Numbered from the stretch's first letter, positions 17,699 through 26,359 are shown. The stretch: 56,096 nucleotides of DNA from Clostridia bacterium (GCA_017431035.1 JAFRLW010000042.1:1-56096); one strand, 5' to 3'. Notes: generated from the letters alone by a model not told the origin. Numbers and translations are program-made.

Positions 17699-18974
17699 CA
17701 CTTTAAGAATTGTCATAATAGCGCTCTTTGTATTATGCTCGGCGTTCTTTTCTTCAAGCGAGATTGCCCTTGCTTCCGCAGGGAAGAGCAGGCTGTCTTT
17801 ACGCCTTAAAGAAAGACCTAAAAGTATCCGCATAAAACTTGCGCTTAAAATCAAGGAAAAATATGATGAGTATTTAAGCGCTATCTTGATAGGCAATAAC
17901 CTTGTTAACAACGCCGCATCAAGTATAGCCGCAGTCATAATCATATCGGCAATAGGCGAAAAGTTTGCCTTTGTTTCCACTATCATTATGACTGTAATCG
18001 TTCTGATATTCGGCGAAATGGTGCCTAAAGTTTTCGGTAAGCAGTTTGCCGAACAAATCTCTGTAGCCTTTAGTTTGCCCGTGGTTATCATTTCGGTTAT
18101 CTTTAAGCCTGTAACCTATCTTGTTATGCTTTTTGTGAACGGTGTGTCGGTGCTTTGGCGAAAACGTATAAGCGATAGTGAAGCGGTTTCAGCCGACGAC
18201 CTTGAAAATATAATCGATATAGCCGAGGATGAGGGCGTTATTGATGAAGAACAAAGCGATATGCTTCAAAATGCTCTTTTCTTTGATGATGTTGCCGCAT
18301 TTGAGATTATCACACCAAGGGTTGATATGACGGCGCTTGATATTCACGACTCGTATGAGGTTAATCTTCAAAAGATTTACGATACTAATTTTTCAAGGCT
18401 CCCGGTATATGAGGATACACCCGATAACGTTATAGGTATTCTTCTTGTAAACAGATTTTATAAACAACTTGTAAACAGTGAAAAAGTCAGCATCAGAGAT
18501 ATTCTTTTGCCCGTCACCTATGTTCATAAAACTATGTCGCTTCCAAGTGTTCTCGAAAAAATGAAAGAGACAAAGAGCCATATGGTCGTTGTGCTTGATG
18601 AGTACGGCGGCACAATGGGTATTCTCACTATGGAAGACGTAATGGAACAACTTGTCGGCGAGATATTTGATGAAAACGACGGCGATACCCCTGAGTTTGT
18701 TTGCATTGACGATAACCATTTTGAAGCCGACGGCGGTATGAGGGTGTATGACTTCTTTGACGAGTTCGATATAGATATAGAGGACGAAGAAGACTTTGAG
18801 GAAAACACCGCAACGATAGGCGGCTTTGTGACCGACCTTTTAGAAGGTGAAGCCGCTATCGGCGCCACAGTCACCTTTAATAACCTTAAAATCACCGTGC
18901 TCAGTTGCGACGAAAAACGCATTGATAAAATAGCGGTTGAGGTTTTAGAGGATAAGGAAGAGGAAGAAGAATAA
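17691..18974 (+). CDS. CNNM/CBS/CorC_HlyC membrane protein, second of a tandem pair
   Basis: A 427-aa protein with an N-terminal CNNM domain (FFSSSEIALASAGKSRL, ILIGNNLVNNAASS, IFGEMVPKVFGKQ), a CBS pair (about 190-325, with VVLDEYGGTMGILTMEDVMEQLVGEIFDE) and a C-terminal CorC_HlyC domain ending in an acidic tail. The family is linked to divalent cation efflux or homeostasis. The ATG at 17691 is 5 nt from GGAGGTGA inside the preceding gene. The two adjacent paralogues share the CNNM-CBS order but are well diverged, which suggests a heteromeric transporter rather than a recent duplication. Confidence 0.9.
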   Translation: MNNTLRIVIIALFVLCSAFFSSSEIALASAGKSRLSLRLKERPKSIRIKLALKIKEKYDEYLSAILIGNNLVNNAASSIAAVIIISAIGEKFAFVSTIIMTVIVLIFGEMVPKVFGKQFAEQISVAFSLPVVIISVIFKPVTYLVMLFVNGVSVLWRKRISDSEAVSADDLENIIDIAEDEGVIDEEQSDMLQNALFFDDVAAFEIITPRVDMTALDIHDSYEVNLQKIYDTNFSRLPVYEDTPDNVIGILLVNRFYKQLVNSEKVSIRDILLPVTYVHKTMSLPSVLEKMKETKSHMVVVLDEYGGTMGILTMEDVMEQLVGEIFDENDGDTPEFVCIDDNHFEADGGMRVYDFFDEFDIDIEDEEDFEENTATIGGFVTDLLEGEAAIGATVTFNNLKITVLSCDEKRIDKIAVEVLEDKEEEEE

Positions 18975-18990
18975 AACCCTCACAAATATA

Positions 18991-19019
18991 AAAAGGAAAC
19001 CCAAACGGTTTCCTTTTTT
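18991..19019 (+). terminator. Terminator after the CNNM pair
   Basis: AAAAGGAAACC / GGTTTCCTTTT hairpin (18991-19001 with 19007-19017) with a CAAAC loop and T-run. Confidence 0.92.
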
Positions 19020-19063
19020 GTTGCATTAAAACTTATTAAAACATACTTTAACTTATAAGACTA

Positions 19064-19188
19064 TTTGTTAAAAACCTAAAAATCTTACACGTGAAAACCG
19101 TTTTACACAAACTTATTTGTTAAACTATTAACAAACTTTTGCGAAAAATGACAATTTTTTCAAAAAAGACTGACAAACTTTTAACAAA
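19064..19188 (+). promoter_or_regulatory. Perfect Rex-type operator plus two flanking half-sites upstream of serC
   Basis: TTTGTTAAACTATTAACAAA (19116-19135) contains a perfect match to the clostridial Rex operator TTGTTAA-N4-TTAACAA. The same 8-bp half-site occurs alone at 19064-19071 in forward orientation and at 19181-19188 inverted, just before the -35 at 19193. Rex is the NADH/NAD+-sensing repressor. Binding here is inferred from sequence only. Confidence 0.7.
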
Positions 19189-19192
19189 CCTA

Positions 19193-19221
19193 TTGACTTT
19201 AGGCTATAATGTAAATATAAT
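19193..19221 (+). promoter_or_regulatory. Sigma-A promoter of the serCA operon
   Basis: TTGACT (19193-19198), 17-bp spacer, TATAAT (19216-19221). A second TATAAT lies inside the spacer (19205-19210) but has no suitable -35. The leader is short and has no visible riboswitch or T-box. Confidence 0.85.
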
Positions 19222-19256
19222 AGATAACAATAAAGTTATCTTACGGAGGTTTTTAT

Positions 19257-20339
19257 ATGGCAAGAGTTTATAATTTCAGCGCCGGTCCTTCTATGTTGCC
19301 CCTTTCGGTACTTAAAAAGGCTCAGGCTGAACTTTTAGAATATGGTACAACCGGTCAGTCGGTTATGGAGATGTCCCACCGCTCTAAAGAATATCAGCAG
19401 ATTATTGAAACCGCTGAGGCTGATTTGAGGGAGATTATGAATATCCCCGATGATTATGACGTGTTCTTTACCCAGGGCGGAGGTTTCACCCAGTTTGCCG
19501 CAGTTCCGCTTAACCTTATGAATAAGAATAATAAAGCGGATTATGTAGTGACGGGTCAATGGGCTAAAAAGGCTTTTGAAGAGGCAGGGAAGTATGGCGA
19601 CGCCAAAGCCGCCGCATCTTCGGCTGATAAAAACTTCAGTTATATTCCTAAAACCAAAAGAAGCGACTTCAGAACTGACGCCGACTACGTTTATATTTGT
19701 ATGAACAACACGATTTACGGCACAAAGTTTAACGAACTGCCCGACACGGGTGATATTCCGCTTGTTGCCGATATTTCGAGTTGTATGTTGTCAGAACCGC
19801 TTGACGTCACAAAGTTCGGACTTCTTTTCGGCGGTGCTCAAAAGAACGTTGCGCCTGCCGGCGTTGTAATGGTTATTGCTAAAAAGGATATGCTCGGAAA
19901 CGCTATGGATATAACACCCACAATGCTTAATTACAAAATACAAGCCGATGCAAAATCCCTCTTTAATACTCCTCCTTGCTATAATATTTATGTGGCGGGA
20001 CTTGTTTTCAAATGGATAAAGGAGATAGGCGGTATAAACGCCGTTTATGAAAACAACAAAAGAAAAGCCAAACTGCTTTATGATTTTCTTGACAGCAGCA
20101 AAATGTTTAAGGGCACGGTAGAAAAAGCCGACCGCTCGCTTATGAACGTTCCGTTTGTAACTGATAGCGAGGAACTCAACAAAAAGTTTATTGCCGAGTC
20201 TGCGGCAAACGGTCTTGTAAACCTTAAAGGTCACAGAACTGTAGGCGGTATGCGTGCTTCTATATACAATGCTATGCCTTATGAGGGCGTCAAAGCGCTT
20301 GTAGAGTTTATGGATAGGTTTGAAAAGGAGAATAGTTAA
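19257..20339 (+). CDS. serC: Phosphoserine aminotransferase
   Basis: A PLP enzyme that converts 3-phosphohydroxypyruvate to phosphoserine in serine synthesis. The 360-aa length is standard. It begins with the family hallmark NFSAGPSMLP, carries GGFTQFAAVPLNL, and has the PLP lysine in FGGAQKNVAPAG at about residue 196. ATG start with GGAGG 8 nt upstream. serA begins 2 bp after the stop codon, forming an operon. Confidence 0.97.
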   Translation: MARVYNFSAGPSMLPLSVLKKAQAELLEYGTTGQSVMEMSHRSKEYQQIIETAEADLREIMNIPDDYDVFFTQGGGFTQFAAVPLNLMNKNNKADYVVTGQWAKKAFEEAGKYGDAKAAASSADKNFSYIPKTKRSDFRTDADYVYICMNNTIYGTKFNELPDTGDIPLVADISSCMLSEPLDVTKFGLLFGGAQKNVAPAGVVMVIAKKDMLGNAMDITPTMLNYKIQADAKSLFNTPPCYNIYVAGLVFKWIKEIGGINAVYENNKRKAKLLYDFLDSSKMFKGTVEKADRSLMNVPFVTDSEELNKKFIAESAANGLVNLKGHRTVGGMRASIYNAMPYEGVKALVEFMDRFEKENS

Positions 20340-20341
20340 TA

Positions 20342-21499
20342 ATGTATAAAATTAAAACTTTTAACAAGGTTTCAAAACAGGGACTTGCAATTTTTGACGA
20401 TAAATATACCGTAGGTGATGAGGTAGAAAACCCCGACGGTATACTGGTACGTGCTATGTCGCTTCACGAAGAACCGCTCAACGATAACCTACTTTGTATC
20501 GCAAGAACGGGCGCAGGTACAAATAATATTCCGATAGAGGAGTGCAGCAAAAGGGGCATAGTTGTTTGCAACACACCGGGTGCTAACGCTAACGCTGTTA
20601 AAGAACTTGTTGTTTGCGCTTTGATGCTCGCTTCCCGAAAAATAATCCCCTCTATCGACTGGGTCAGAACTCTTAAAGGTCAACCGGAAATTGAAAAACA
20701 GGTTGAAAAGGGAAAAGGTGCTTTTGTAGGACCTGAGATAAAAGGCAAAAAGATAGGCGTTATAGGACTCGGCGCCGTAGGCGGTCTTGTTGCAAATGCG
20801 GCAAATCACCTCGGTATGAAAGTTTACGGCTATGACCCGTATATGTCGCTTTCTTCCGCTTGGAACCTTACCTACAATGCCGTTCATATCTATGATATAA
20901 AAGAGATATTCAAAGAGTGCGATTATATCACTGTTCACGTTCCGCTTGATGACACCACCCGTGATATGATAAACAAAGACTCTATAAGAATGATGAAAGA
21001 CGGCGTCAGAATACTAAACTTTGCTCGTAAAGAGGTTGTCAATGTTCACGATATAAAAGAGGCGCTCGAAGAGGGCAAAGTTGCCACCTTTATTACCGAC
21101 TTCCCTTGTGAAGAGATTATAGGCACAACCGGCGTTGTCGCCACACCACACCTCGGCGGTTCCACCATTGAGGCGGAGGACAACTGCGGTGAAATGGCGG
21201 TTAAACAACTTATAGATTATATTGAAAACGGAAATATCGTGAACTCGGTCAACCTGCCCGAAATCCATATGCCGAGAAGCGGTAAACACCGCATTTGTAT
21301 TATCCATAAAAACCAGCCTAAAATGCTTACTTCTATCACAAGCATTGTCGCTGAAAATGACGTTAATATAGAGAATATGCTCAATAAGTCGAAAGACTCT
21401 CTTGCATATACTATGTTAGACGTAAATGATATTGATGTTGATATTATAAAAGAAAAACTCTATGAGATAGAGGGCGTTATCAGGGTTAGAATTATCTAA
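20342..21499 (+). CDS. serA: D-3-phosphoglycerate dehydrogenase with C-terminal ACT domain
   Basis: Oxidises 3-phosphoglycerate with NAD+ to phosphohydroxypyruvate, the first committed step of serine synthesis. The 385-aa protein has the substrate-binding N-terminal domain, a Rossmann domain with IGVIGLGAVGGLVAN (about 137-151) and ATPHLGG with the catalytic His near 269, and an ACT domain at about 318-385 that usually mediates feedback by serine. Because the reaction makes NADH, a Rex-type site upstream is biochemically plausible though not standard for this pathway. Confidence 0.96.
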   Translation: MYKIKTFNKVSKQGLAIFDDKYTVGDEVENPDGILVRAMSLHEEPLNDNLLCIARTGAGTNNIPIEECSKRGIVVCNTPGANANAVKELVVCALMLASRKIIPSIDWVRTLKGQPEIEKQVEKGKGAFVGPEIKGKKIGVIGLGAVGGLVANAANHLGMKVYGYDPYMSLSSAWNLTYNAVHIYDIKEIFKECDYITVHVPLDDTTRDMINKDSIRMMKDGVRILNFARKEVVNVHDIKEALEEGKVATFITDFPCEEIIGTTGVVATPHLGGSTIEAEDNCGEMAVKQLIDYIENGNIVNSVNLPEIHMPRSGKHRICIIHKNQPKMLTSITSIVAENDVNIENMLNKSKDSLAYTMLDVNDIDVDIIKEKLYEIEGVIRVRII

Positions 21500-21526
21500 A
21501 CTTTTTGTTTAAGTGAGGAAGATTAT

Positions 21527-22171
21527 ATGAAAAAACTCATTATAATAGGCACTGGCGGTATGGGAAGAGAAACAGCCTGGCTCGCTGACAGAATAAACCT
21601 CAAAGAAAAAACGTATGACGAAATCTCCTTTATGGACGATAACAAAGAAATACTCGGTAAAGAGATTAACGGACATAAGGTTATAGGTACAACCGACGAC
21701 GTGGAGAAATACCCCGATTATTACTATGTATGCGCTATCGGTCTTCCGAGAATTAGGGAACAGGTTATAAAAAAGATAAAGGGTAAACTAAAAGATATTA
21801 AGTTTGAAACCCTTATTGACCCCACGGCGCAACTTTCTCCCTATATAGAAATAGGCGAGGGCAGTATAATTTGCTCGGGTTGCCTTTTGACTGTAAACAT
21901 CAAGATAGGGGAACACGTTATAATAAACAATAACTGCACCGTAGGTCACGACGCCGTAATAAAGGATTATACAATTCTTTATCCCGCAGTCAACCTTTCC
22001 GGCAATACCACTACAGGCAGAGGTTGTGAAATGGGTACGGGTATGCAGGTTATTCAGGGCAAGACGGTAGGCGATAACGTCATTTTGGGCGCCGGCGCTG
22101 TTGTAGTACGGGATATAGAGGATAATTGTACTGCGGTAGGTTGTCCCGCAAAACCGATAAAGTTTCATTAA
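21527..22171 (+). CDS. NeuD/PglD-type sugar O/N-acyltransferase
   Basis: A 214-aa protein with an N-terminal Rossmann-like nucleotide-binding region (KLIIIGTGGMGRETAWL) and a C-terminal left-handed beta-helix of hexapeptide repeats (IGEGSIICSGCLLTVNIKIGEHVIINNNCTVGHDAVI...). This matches the NeuD/PglD family that acylates sugars or sialic acid; the NCTVGHD His is the expected general base. It lies 27 bp after serA with its own GAGGA ribosome-binding site and no terminator between, so it is probably cotranscribed. The link with serine synthesis is unexplained. Confidence 0.85.
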   Translation: MKKLIIIGTGGMGRETAWLADRINLKEKTYDEISFMDDNKEILGKEINGHKVIGTTDDVEKYPDYYYVCAIGLPRIREQVIKKIKGKLKDIKFETLIDPTAQLSPYIEIGEGSIICSGCLLTVNIKIGEHVIINNNCTVGHDAVIKDYTILYPAVNLSGNTTTGRGCEMGTGMQVIQGKTVGDNVILGAGAVVVRDIEDNCTAVGCPAKPIKFH

Positions 22172-22177
22172 AAAATA

Positions 22178-22208
22178 AAAAGTCAGGATTATAAATCCTG
22201 ACTTTTTT
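22178..22208. terminator. Bidirectional terminator between the serCA and glycolipid-like operons
   Basis: A perfect 13-bp stem, AAAAGTCAGGATT / AATCCTGACTTTT, with an ATA loop and flanking A and T runs. It overlaps the last codons of the convergent gene ending at 22189. Confidence 0.93.
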
Positions 22209-22953
22209 TATATTCTATATACTTTACGTCGCCGCTTTCGGCTCGGTTTACCATAGTGTTGTATATTTGTTCTTTAAGGTCTTTAGCCTTCTCTTTTATT
22301 GTATCTCCCGTAGGATAAAACGGACCGTCAATATAAACCTTCATAAGCGGTATTTTGCCTCTTTTTCGTTTATTATATACGGTGGTGATACAAAAGGAGG
22401 CTTTATTTAGTTTTACGGGATACTTAAAAGAAGTATCGGGATAAGGGCGTATAAAGGAACAGTATTCCCAAACGTGCGCTTCGGGGTATATCACGATAGG
22501 GTGATTTTTTGATAGTCTAAACTCTATCGCGCGGTTTAGTTCCCTTGTTCCGCTAATTGTTTCCGATATAGGAAGTGCCCCTAAATAGGGGAGTATTCTG
22601 CCTATAAAGGGTATACCGAAGTTTGCGGGACTGACTATAGTAAATATCCGCTTCGGTAGAACGCAAAAAGCCGGGATGACAACGTCGCCAATAGGCTGCG
22701 TATGGTTTGCAAACAAAAAATAGTCACCCTTAAAACCTTTAACCTTTGCCTTGCCCTTTATCCTCATTTTAAGTACAAAGCGACAGTAAATACTACCGAA
22801 AACAAGGGCGCAAAAATAAACTATCCCGGAGAACGCCTTTGAGAATATATCGTTTTTGACCCATTTATAGTCTCTTTTTAGTTTATAATCCTGATTTTGA
22901 CTTGTATCAAAATCATCGGTATAAGATTTATAGTATCTTATCTTTTCTCTCAT
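22189..22953 (-). CDS. PlsC-like lysophospholipid acyltransferase, divergent
   Basis: A 254-aa protein of the lysophosphatidic-acid-acyltransferase superfamily: one hydrophobic N-terminal segment (FSGIVYFCALVFGSIYCRFVL), motif I as FANHTQPIGD, and motif III as VIYPEAHVWEY. Canonical members have HX4D; here His is followed by five residues before Asp, and the EGT motif reads EA. It may be a specialised acyltransferase for glycolipid or an inactive homologue. ATG start at 22953 overlaps the preceding stop (ATGA); a TTG at 22968 is less likely. Last gene of a four-gene coupled operon. Confidence 0.75.
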   Translation of the reverse strand: MREKIRYYKSYTDDFDTSQNQDYKLKRDYKWVKNDIFSKAFSGIVYFCALVFGSIYCRFVLKMRIKGKAKVKGFKGDYFLFANHTQPIGDVVIPAFCVLPKRIFTIVSPANFGIPFIGRILPYLGALPISETISGTRELNRAIEFRLSKNHPIVIYPEAHVWEYCSFIRPYPDTSFKYPVKLNKASFCITTVYNKRKRGKIPLMKVYIDGPFYPTGDTIKEKAKDLKEQIYNTMVNRAESGDVKYIEYKKSQDL

Positions 22954-23819
22954 AGTCCCTTTTTCCAACCTGCTATATCGCTGTTTTGGAAAGTGTAGTC
23001 AAGTTTTTTGCCGTACACCTTTTCATAGCACTCTTTTTTTAGATTATAGTCGGTTTCCGCCATAAGTTCGGTGTTTTCTTTGGTTGTTTTTGAGGGGTCG
23101 GGATATAAAACCGAAAGCACGTGAAGTGTGTATTTCACCTGTTTGAAATCTTTGTTTGTGTTCTCATCCTCATCAAGTTCGGTCATCTCTACAAAGCAGG
23201 AGACTATCGGTATATTCAGTTTTGCCGAGTAGAAGTATGCGCCACCCTTTGGCGGACGTGGTTTTTTATAGTTAAACCACATCTCTTGTTCTGGGTAGAG
23301 CAGTACCGCACCCTTTTTCTCAACGAGTTTTTCTTTTAAGACAGATAGGAAATTACGTGCCAAATAGCGTGGCTCGGTTGAAATGGGTATAGTGTCGGCA
23401 TAGTTCATCAAAAATCCGATAACGCCCGGCATGGCAAAATTAGTGGTTTGACTTATTATAGAGAGGTTTTTATAACCGAGTTTGTTTGTCAAATGACGTA
23501 CAACCGTATTCTCTATAGGACTGAAGTGGTTGCTTGTTACAAGTATTCCGCCGATGTTTTGCGGTATTTTTTCTATACCTATGATTTCGGTATTCTTGTT
23601 GAGTAGTTTTGTCGCAACCTGAGCCGTACGCCGTGCAATAACACTCTTAAACTTAAAAGACCATTTTTTGCGGTTTTCAATAAAGTTGTTTGTTATTTCT
23701 CTTGACTGGGCGGCAGTGAGTACGGGGTCGTTTAGTTCAACCTTATTATGAAACTCGCCGCTTTCGGCAAACTTCTTTATATTTTCGATAACCGCTTCTC
23801 TGTTATCTCCTAAAATCAT
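22950..23819 (-). CDS. PlsC-like acyltransferase, second paralogue
   Basis: A 289-aa protein with an N-terminal helical region and an acyltransferase core: motif I TSNHFSPIENTVV (HX4E instead of HX4D) and motif III LLYPEQEMWFNYKKPRPPKGG. The YPEQ.MW..Y.KP.P block is one I associate with a clostridial 1-acylglycerol-3-phosphate acyltransferase-like group. No membrane anchor is obvious. It is coupled at both ends by ATGA overlaps (23816-23819 and 22950-22953). Acyl acceptor unknown; neighbouring glycosyltransferases suggest an acylated glycolipid. Confidence 0.77.
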   Translation of the reverse strand: MILGDNREAVIENIKKFAESGEFHNKVELNDPVLTAAQSREITNNFIENRKKWSFKFKSVIARRTAQVATKLLNKNTEIIGIEKIPQNIGGILVTSNHFSPIENTVVRHLTNKLGYKNLSIISQTTNFAMPGVIGFLMNYADTIPISTEPRYLARNFLSVLKEKLVEKKGAVLLYPEQEMWFNYKKPRPPKGGAYFYSAKLNIPIVSCFVEMTELDEDENTNKDFKQVKYTLHVLSVLYPDPSKTTKENTELMAETDYNLKKECYEKVYGKKLDYTFQNSDIAGWKKGL

Positions 23820-24769
23820 AGGCGTATTTTTTCTCCTTTTTCAAACATTTTCTTAAACGTTATCTCATTTTCGGGGATTTCAATACCTCTTTTGACAAGA
23901 AAATCGAGGGTTTCGCTGTCGGCTTTCTTTTTCTCTTCGGTATAGTTTGCCTTAAAGGCCTTTATCTCGTCTTCATATCCGCTAAGCGCCGCCCATTTCC
24001 AAAACTCATCTTCATATTGAATATTGTCATAACACCAGGGCTTTAAGAAAAGATTATAGTGGATTATACCGGGATTTTCTATCAAGGGACGTTTATCGTT
24101 TGGCATAGCGTCCCATTTTCCGTCAAGATAAAATATCTTGCCGTTTGCAATTGCGTTTATATAATCCTGGTCGGGCGCTATAGAGTCAAAATGATAGGTA
24201 TTAAGGAGATTTAGGAAGTGTCCTTCAAAATCACACTCTCTCATCTTTTTAAGGTTCATAAGCAGTACACCTGAGTTTATGTACTCATCCCCCTTAACGC
24301 CAACGGCGTTTTCGGTGTAGGCTACAAGCGGCGGCACGTCGGCTATTGAAATATCACGACAGGCGCCTATAAAATTGTCACCTATATCGGTGTCAAAAAG
24401 TTCCGATAAATCGCCCGATACAACAACGTCGCTATCTATGTAAATACCTTTGTCATATTCGGGGAACATAGCCGGAATAAACAAACGGAAATAAATAGTC
24501 AGGGTGAAGAAATCGCAACGGAGTCGGTTGCTCATTCTGTCGTCAAGCGCGTCAAAGTTCGCCTTCATAGGTTTAAGGTCAATTTTGAAATTGTCGGTTT
24601 CAATGCTTTTCAGTTTCTTTTCGTTCTCTTGTGTCAGGTTTTCATATAAAACAATTGCACGGAAGTTTCTATTTTTGTTACAGTTTGCAGCGGCTGAGCG
24701 AAGCGCTACCGCCAAAAACTTTGCATATCCGTCGTCAATTGCAAAAAATACAGGTATTTCGTTTCTCAT
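23816..24769 (-). CDS. Glycosyltransferase family 8 protein
   Basis: A 317-aa GT8 retaining glycosyltransferase. The N-terminus reads IPVFFAIDDGYAKFLAVALRSAAANC, the metal-binding DXD is DSD at 112-114 (GIYIDSDVVV), and YINSGVLLMNL and APDQDYIN are the usual GT8 motifs; IIHYN near the end supplies the conserved His. A C-terminal extension follows the catalytic core. It overlaps the upstream GT8 gene by ATGA at 24766-24769. Donor and acceptor unknown; LPS-type hexosyltransferases are the nearest functional analogues. Confidence 0.88.
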   Translation of the reverse strand: MRNEIPVFFAIDDGYAKFLAVALRSAAANCNKNRNFRAIVLYENLTQENEKKLKSIETDNFKIDLKPMKANFDALDDRMSNRLRCDFFTLTIYFRLFIPAMFPEYDKGIYIDSDVVVSGDLSELFDTDIGDNFIGACRDISIADVPPLVAYTENAVGVKGDEYINSGVLLMNLKKMRECDFEGHFLNLLNTYHFDSIAPDQDYINAIANGKIFYLDGKWDAMPNDKRPLIENPGIIHYNLFLKPWCYDNIQYEDEFWKWAALSGYEDEIKAFKANYTEEKKKADSETLDFLVKRGIEIPENEITFKKMFEKGEKIRL

Positions 24770-25563
24770 TTTATAGGTCTCCTTTTTGCTGTTTCAATTA
24801 TATCGTCGAACTCAAATATTTTAAGTTCGTTATGTACTTTGTCATATTCCCACGGTTTTATGGTCACGGCACGTATATAGGGGAAAAACTTGAAAAAGGT
24901 GGTAAAGTGTTTTATTACAGTGTCTTTTCTTATTTTTCCCTGCTCGTTAAAGCGGCGATTTATTTTTTTCTTTACAGATAGTTTATTAAGCGCCGTTTGG
25001 TCGGGCATAAACATCTTCTTGTTGCGGCAAAGCGTACGGCATTTTGAAAATAAATCACTTTTTCTGATGTTTTCCATATTAATAAGCAGTACGCCTGAGT
25101 TCAGGTAGTTGTGACGAAGTTGATTTCCGAAAAACCATTTGCCGTACCGGTCGGGTACGCCTGCTATCTCTACGTCGCTTATATCTATATCATATAGCGG
25201 CTTTATATCTTTTCTGCATAGAATATCGGTGTCAAGATATAAAACCTTGCCTTTTATTTCTTCAACCTTATCGGCAAAAAGGCGCAACATACAAAGCGGA
25301 GTAAATCTTGTGCTCATATTGGCGGTAGGTAAGTAACCGTTAAAAACATCACTTATGTCTATAACCTTAACGGAAAGCCTTTCGCCGCCGCTAACTTTCT
25401 CCTCAAGTTCATTACCGAAAGAAGAGGGGATAGCCTGTCTTTCTTCGACCGATGCGGTCAAAATAAAAACGTTTATATTATCTTTCGTATGTTTAAGAAT
25501 TGATAGAAGCGACAAATATATACCGAGTTTTATACCGCAGTCGCCGCAAAACAGTATGTTCAA
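24766..25563 (-). CDS. Glycosyltransferase family 8 protein, first gene of the coupled cluster
   Basis: A 265-aa GT8 protein: NILFCGDCGIKLGIYLSLLSILKH at the N-terminus, DXD as LYLDTDILCRKD, YLNSGVLLINM, and PDQTALNKL. The TTG at 25563 is chosen because AGAGGTGA lies 5 nt upstream; the longer frame to ATG 25599 has no ribosome-binding site, and a TATAAT (minus strand, 25593-25588) sits between. It heads a compact operon with a second GT8 and two acyltransferases. Confidence 0.86.
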   Translation of the reverse strand: MNILFCGDCGIKLGIYLSLLSILKHTKDNINVFILTASVEERQAIPSSFGNELEEKVSGGERLSVKVIDISDVFNGYLPTANMSTRFTPLCMLRLFADKVEEIKGKVLYLDTDILCRKDIKPLYDIDISDVEIAGVPDRYGKWFFGNQLRHNYLNSGVLLINMENIRKSDLFSKCRTLCRNKKMFMPDQTALNKLSVKKKINRRFNEQGKIRKDTVIKHFTTFFKFFPYIRAVTIKPWEYDKVHNELKIFEFDDIIETAKRRPIK

Positions 25564-25646
25564 AAAATCACCTCTTTTACGTTTACTATTATAAGTCATT
25601 TTATAAAAAAAGCATATCTATGATTTTTATTCTACTCTCTCCAAAA

Positions 25647-25666
25647 CGTAGAGTCGACTCTCTACG
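25647..25666. repeat. Palindromic hairpin in the 25564-25741 intergenic region
   Basis: CGTAGAG and CTCTACG flank TCGACT; AGAGTCGACTCT is itself a perfect 12-bp palindrome. No T-run follows. It is upstream of the GT8 operon and downstream of the HTH gene, so it could be an operator or a dispersed repeat. Confidence 0.5.
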
Positions 25667-25690
25667 ACAAAATCCACCGTTTGCAGAGTA

Positions 25691-25733
25691 AAGAAAAAAG
25701 CCTTTCTGAATAAATGAAAGGCTTTTTACAGTT
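25691..25733 (-). terminator. Terminator after the membrane HTH gene
   Basis: On the minus strand, GTAAAAAGCCTTTC and GAAAGGCTTTTTTC form a 10-11-bp stem with an ATTTATTCA loop and a T-run. Confidence 0.88.
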
Positions 25734-25741
25734 GTTCATAT

Positions 25742-26359
25742 TTAGTTTTCTTCAGTTTCTTTTTTCTTAGGTTTTTTTATAAACGACCACAAAATTATTA
25801 TTACTTGTCCTGCAATCCCAAGCAGATAAATCAAAGCAACGTTTTTGTTGAAGAAAAGGAAACTTATATGAATAGAGGCTAACACCGACCACATAAGGAG
25901 TGAAACTATAATATAGTTGTTTCTCGGGTTAAACCAAATGGAATTAAATATCAACCTTATAATAATTGTTATCGGTGTTGCATAAATAAAGTATAACCAT
26001 TTGAAATCGGCGGTTTTTGAAACAAGGGAAGTTATGATAAAAGCGAATATCGCAATAAACATCACAAGTCCTTCCGAAATGTAGGTTATCGCCCTGTGAT
26101 TGTAGGCGCTTTCACTATTTTTTTGTTCGATTACCGCCTTGTCAATATTCTCCGATTTAACAAGATAATCAAGACTCACCCCGAATATATCGGCTATCAT
26201 AACCAGCACCGAAATATCAGGCGTTGACTCGCCACGTTCCCACTTGGATATTGTTTTATCCGAGTAGTGTAGTTTTTCGGCGAGTTCAAGTTGCGTCATA
26301 TTATTTAGTATTCTCAGTTCGGTTATGTTTTTTGCAACAATACTTTTAATATCGTCCAT
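25742..26359 (-). CDS. XRE-family HTH regulator fused to membrane segments
   Basis: A 205-aa protein with an XRE helix-turn-helix at residues about 8-66 (NITELRILNNMTQLELAEKLHYSDKTISKWERGESTPDISVLVMIADIFGVSLDYLV) and four hydrophobic segments from about 93 to 195. Such HTH-membrane proteins are common in Clostridia and are generally uncharacterised. SD GAGGTAAT precedes the ATG. It lies 32 bp downstream of glnN in the same direction with no terminator between, so it may share the glnN transcript. Confidence 0.86.
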   Translation of the reverse strand: MDDIKSIVAKNITELRILNNMTQLELAEKLHYSDKTISKWERGESTPDISVLVMIADIFGVSLDYLVKSENIDKAVIEQKNSESAYNHRAITYISEGLVMFIAIFAFIITSLVSKTADFKWLYFIYATPITIIIRLIFNSIWFNPRNNYIIVSLLMWSVLASIHISFLFFNKNVALIYLLGIAGQVIIILWSFIKKPKKKETEEN

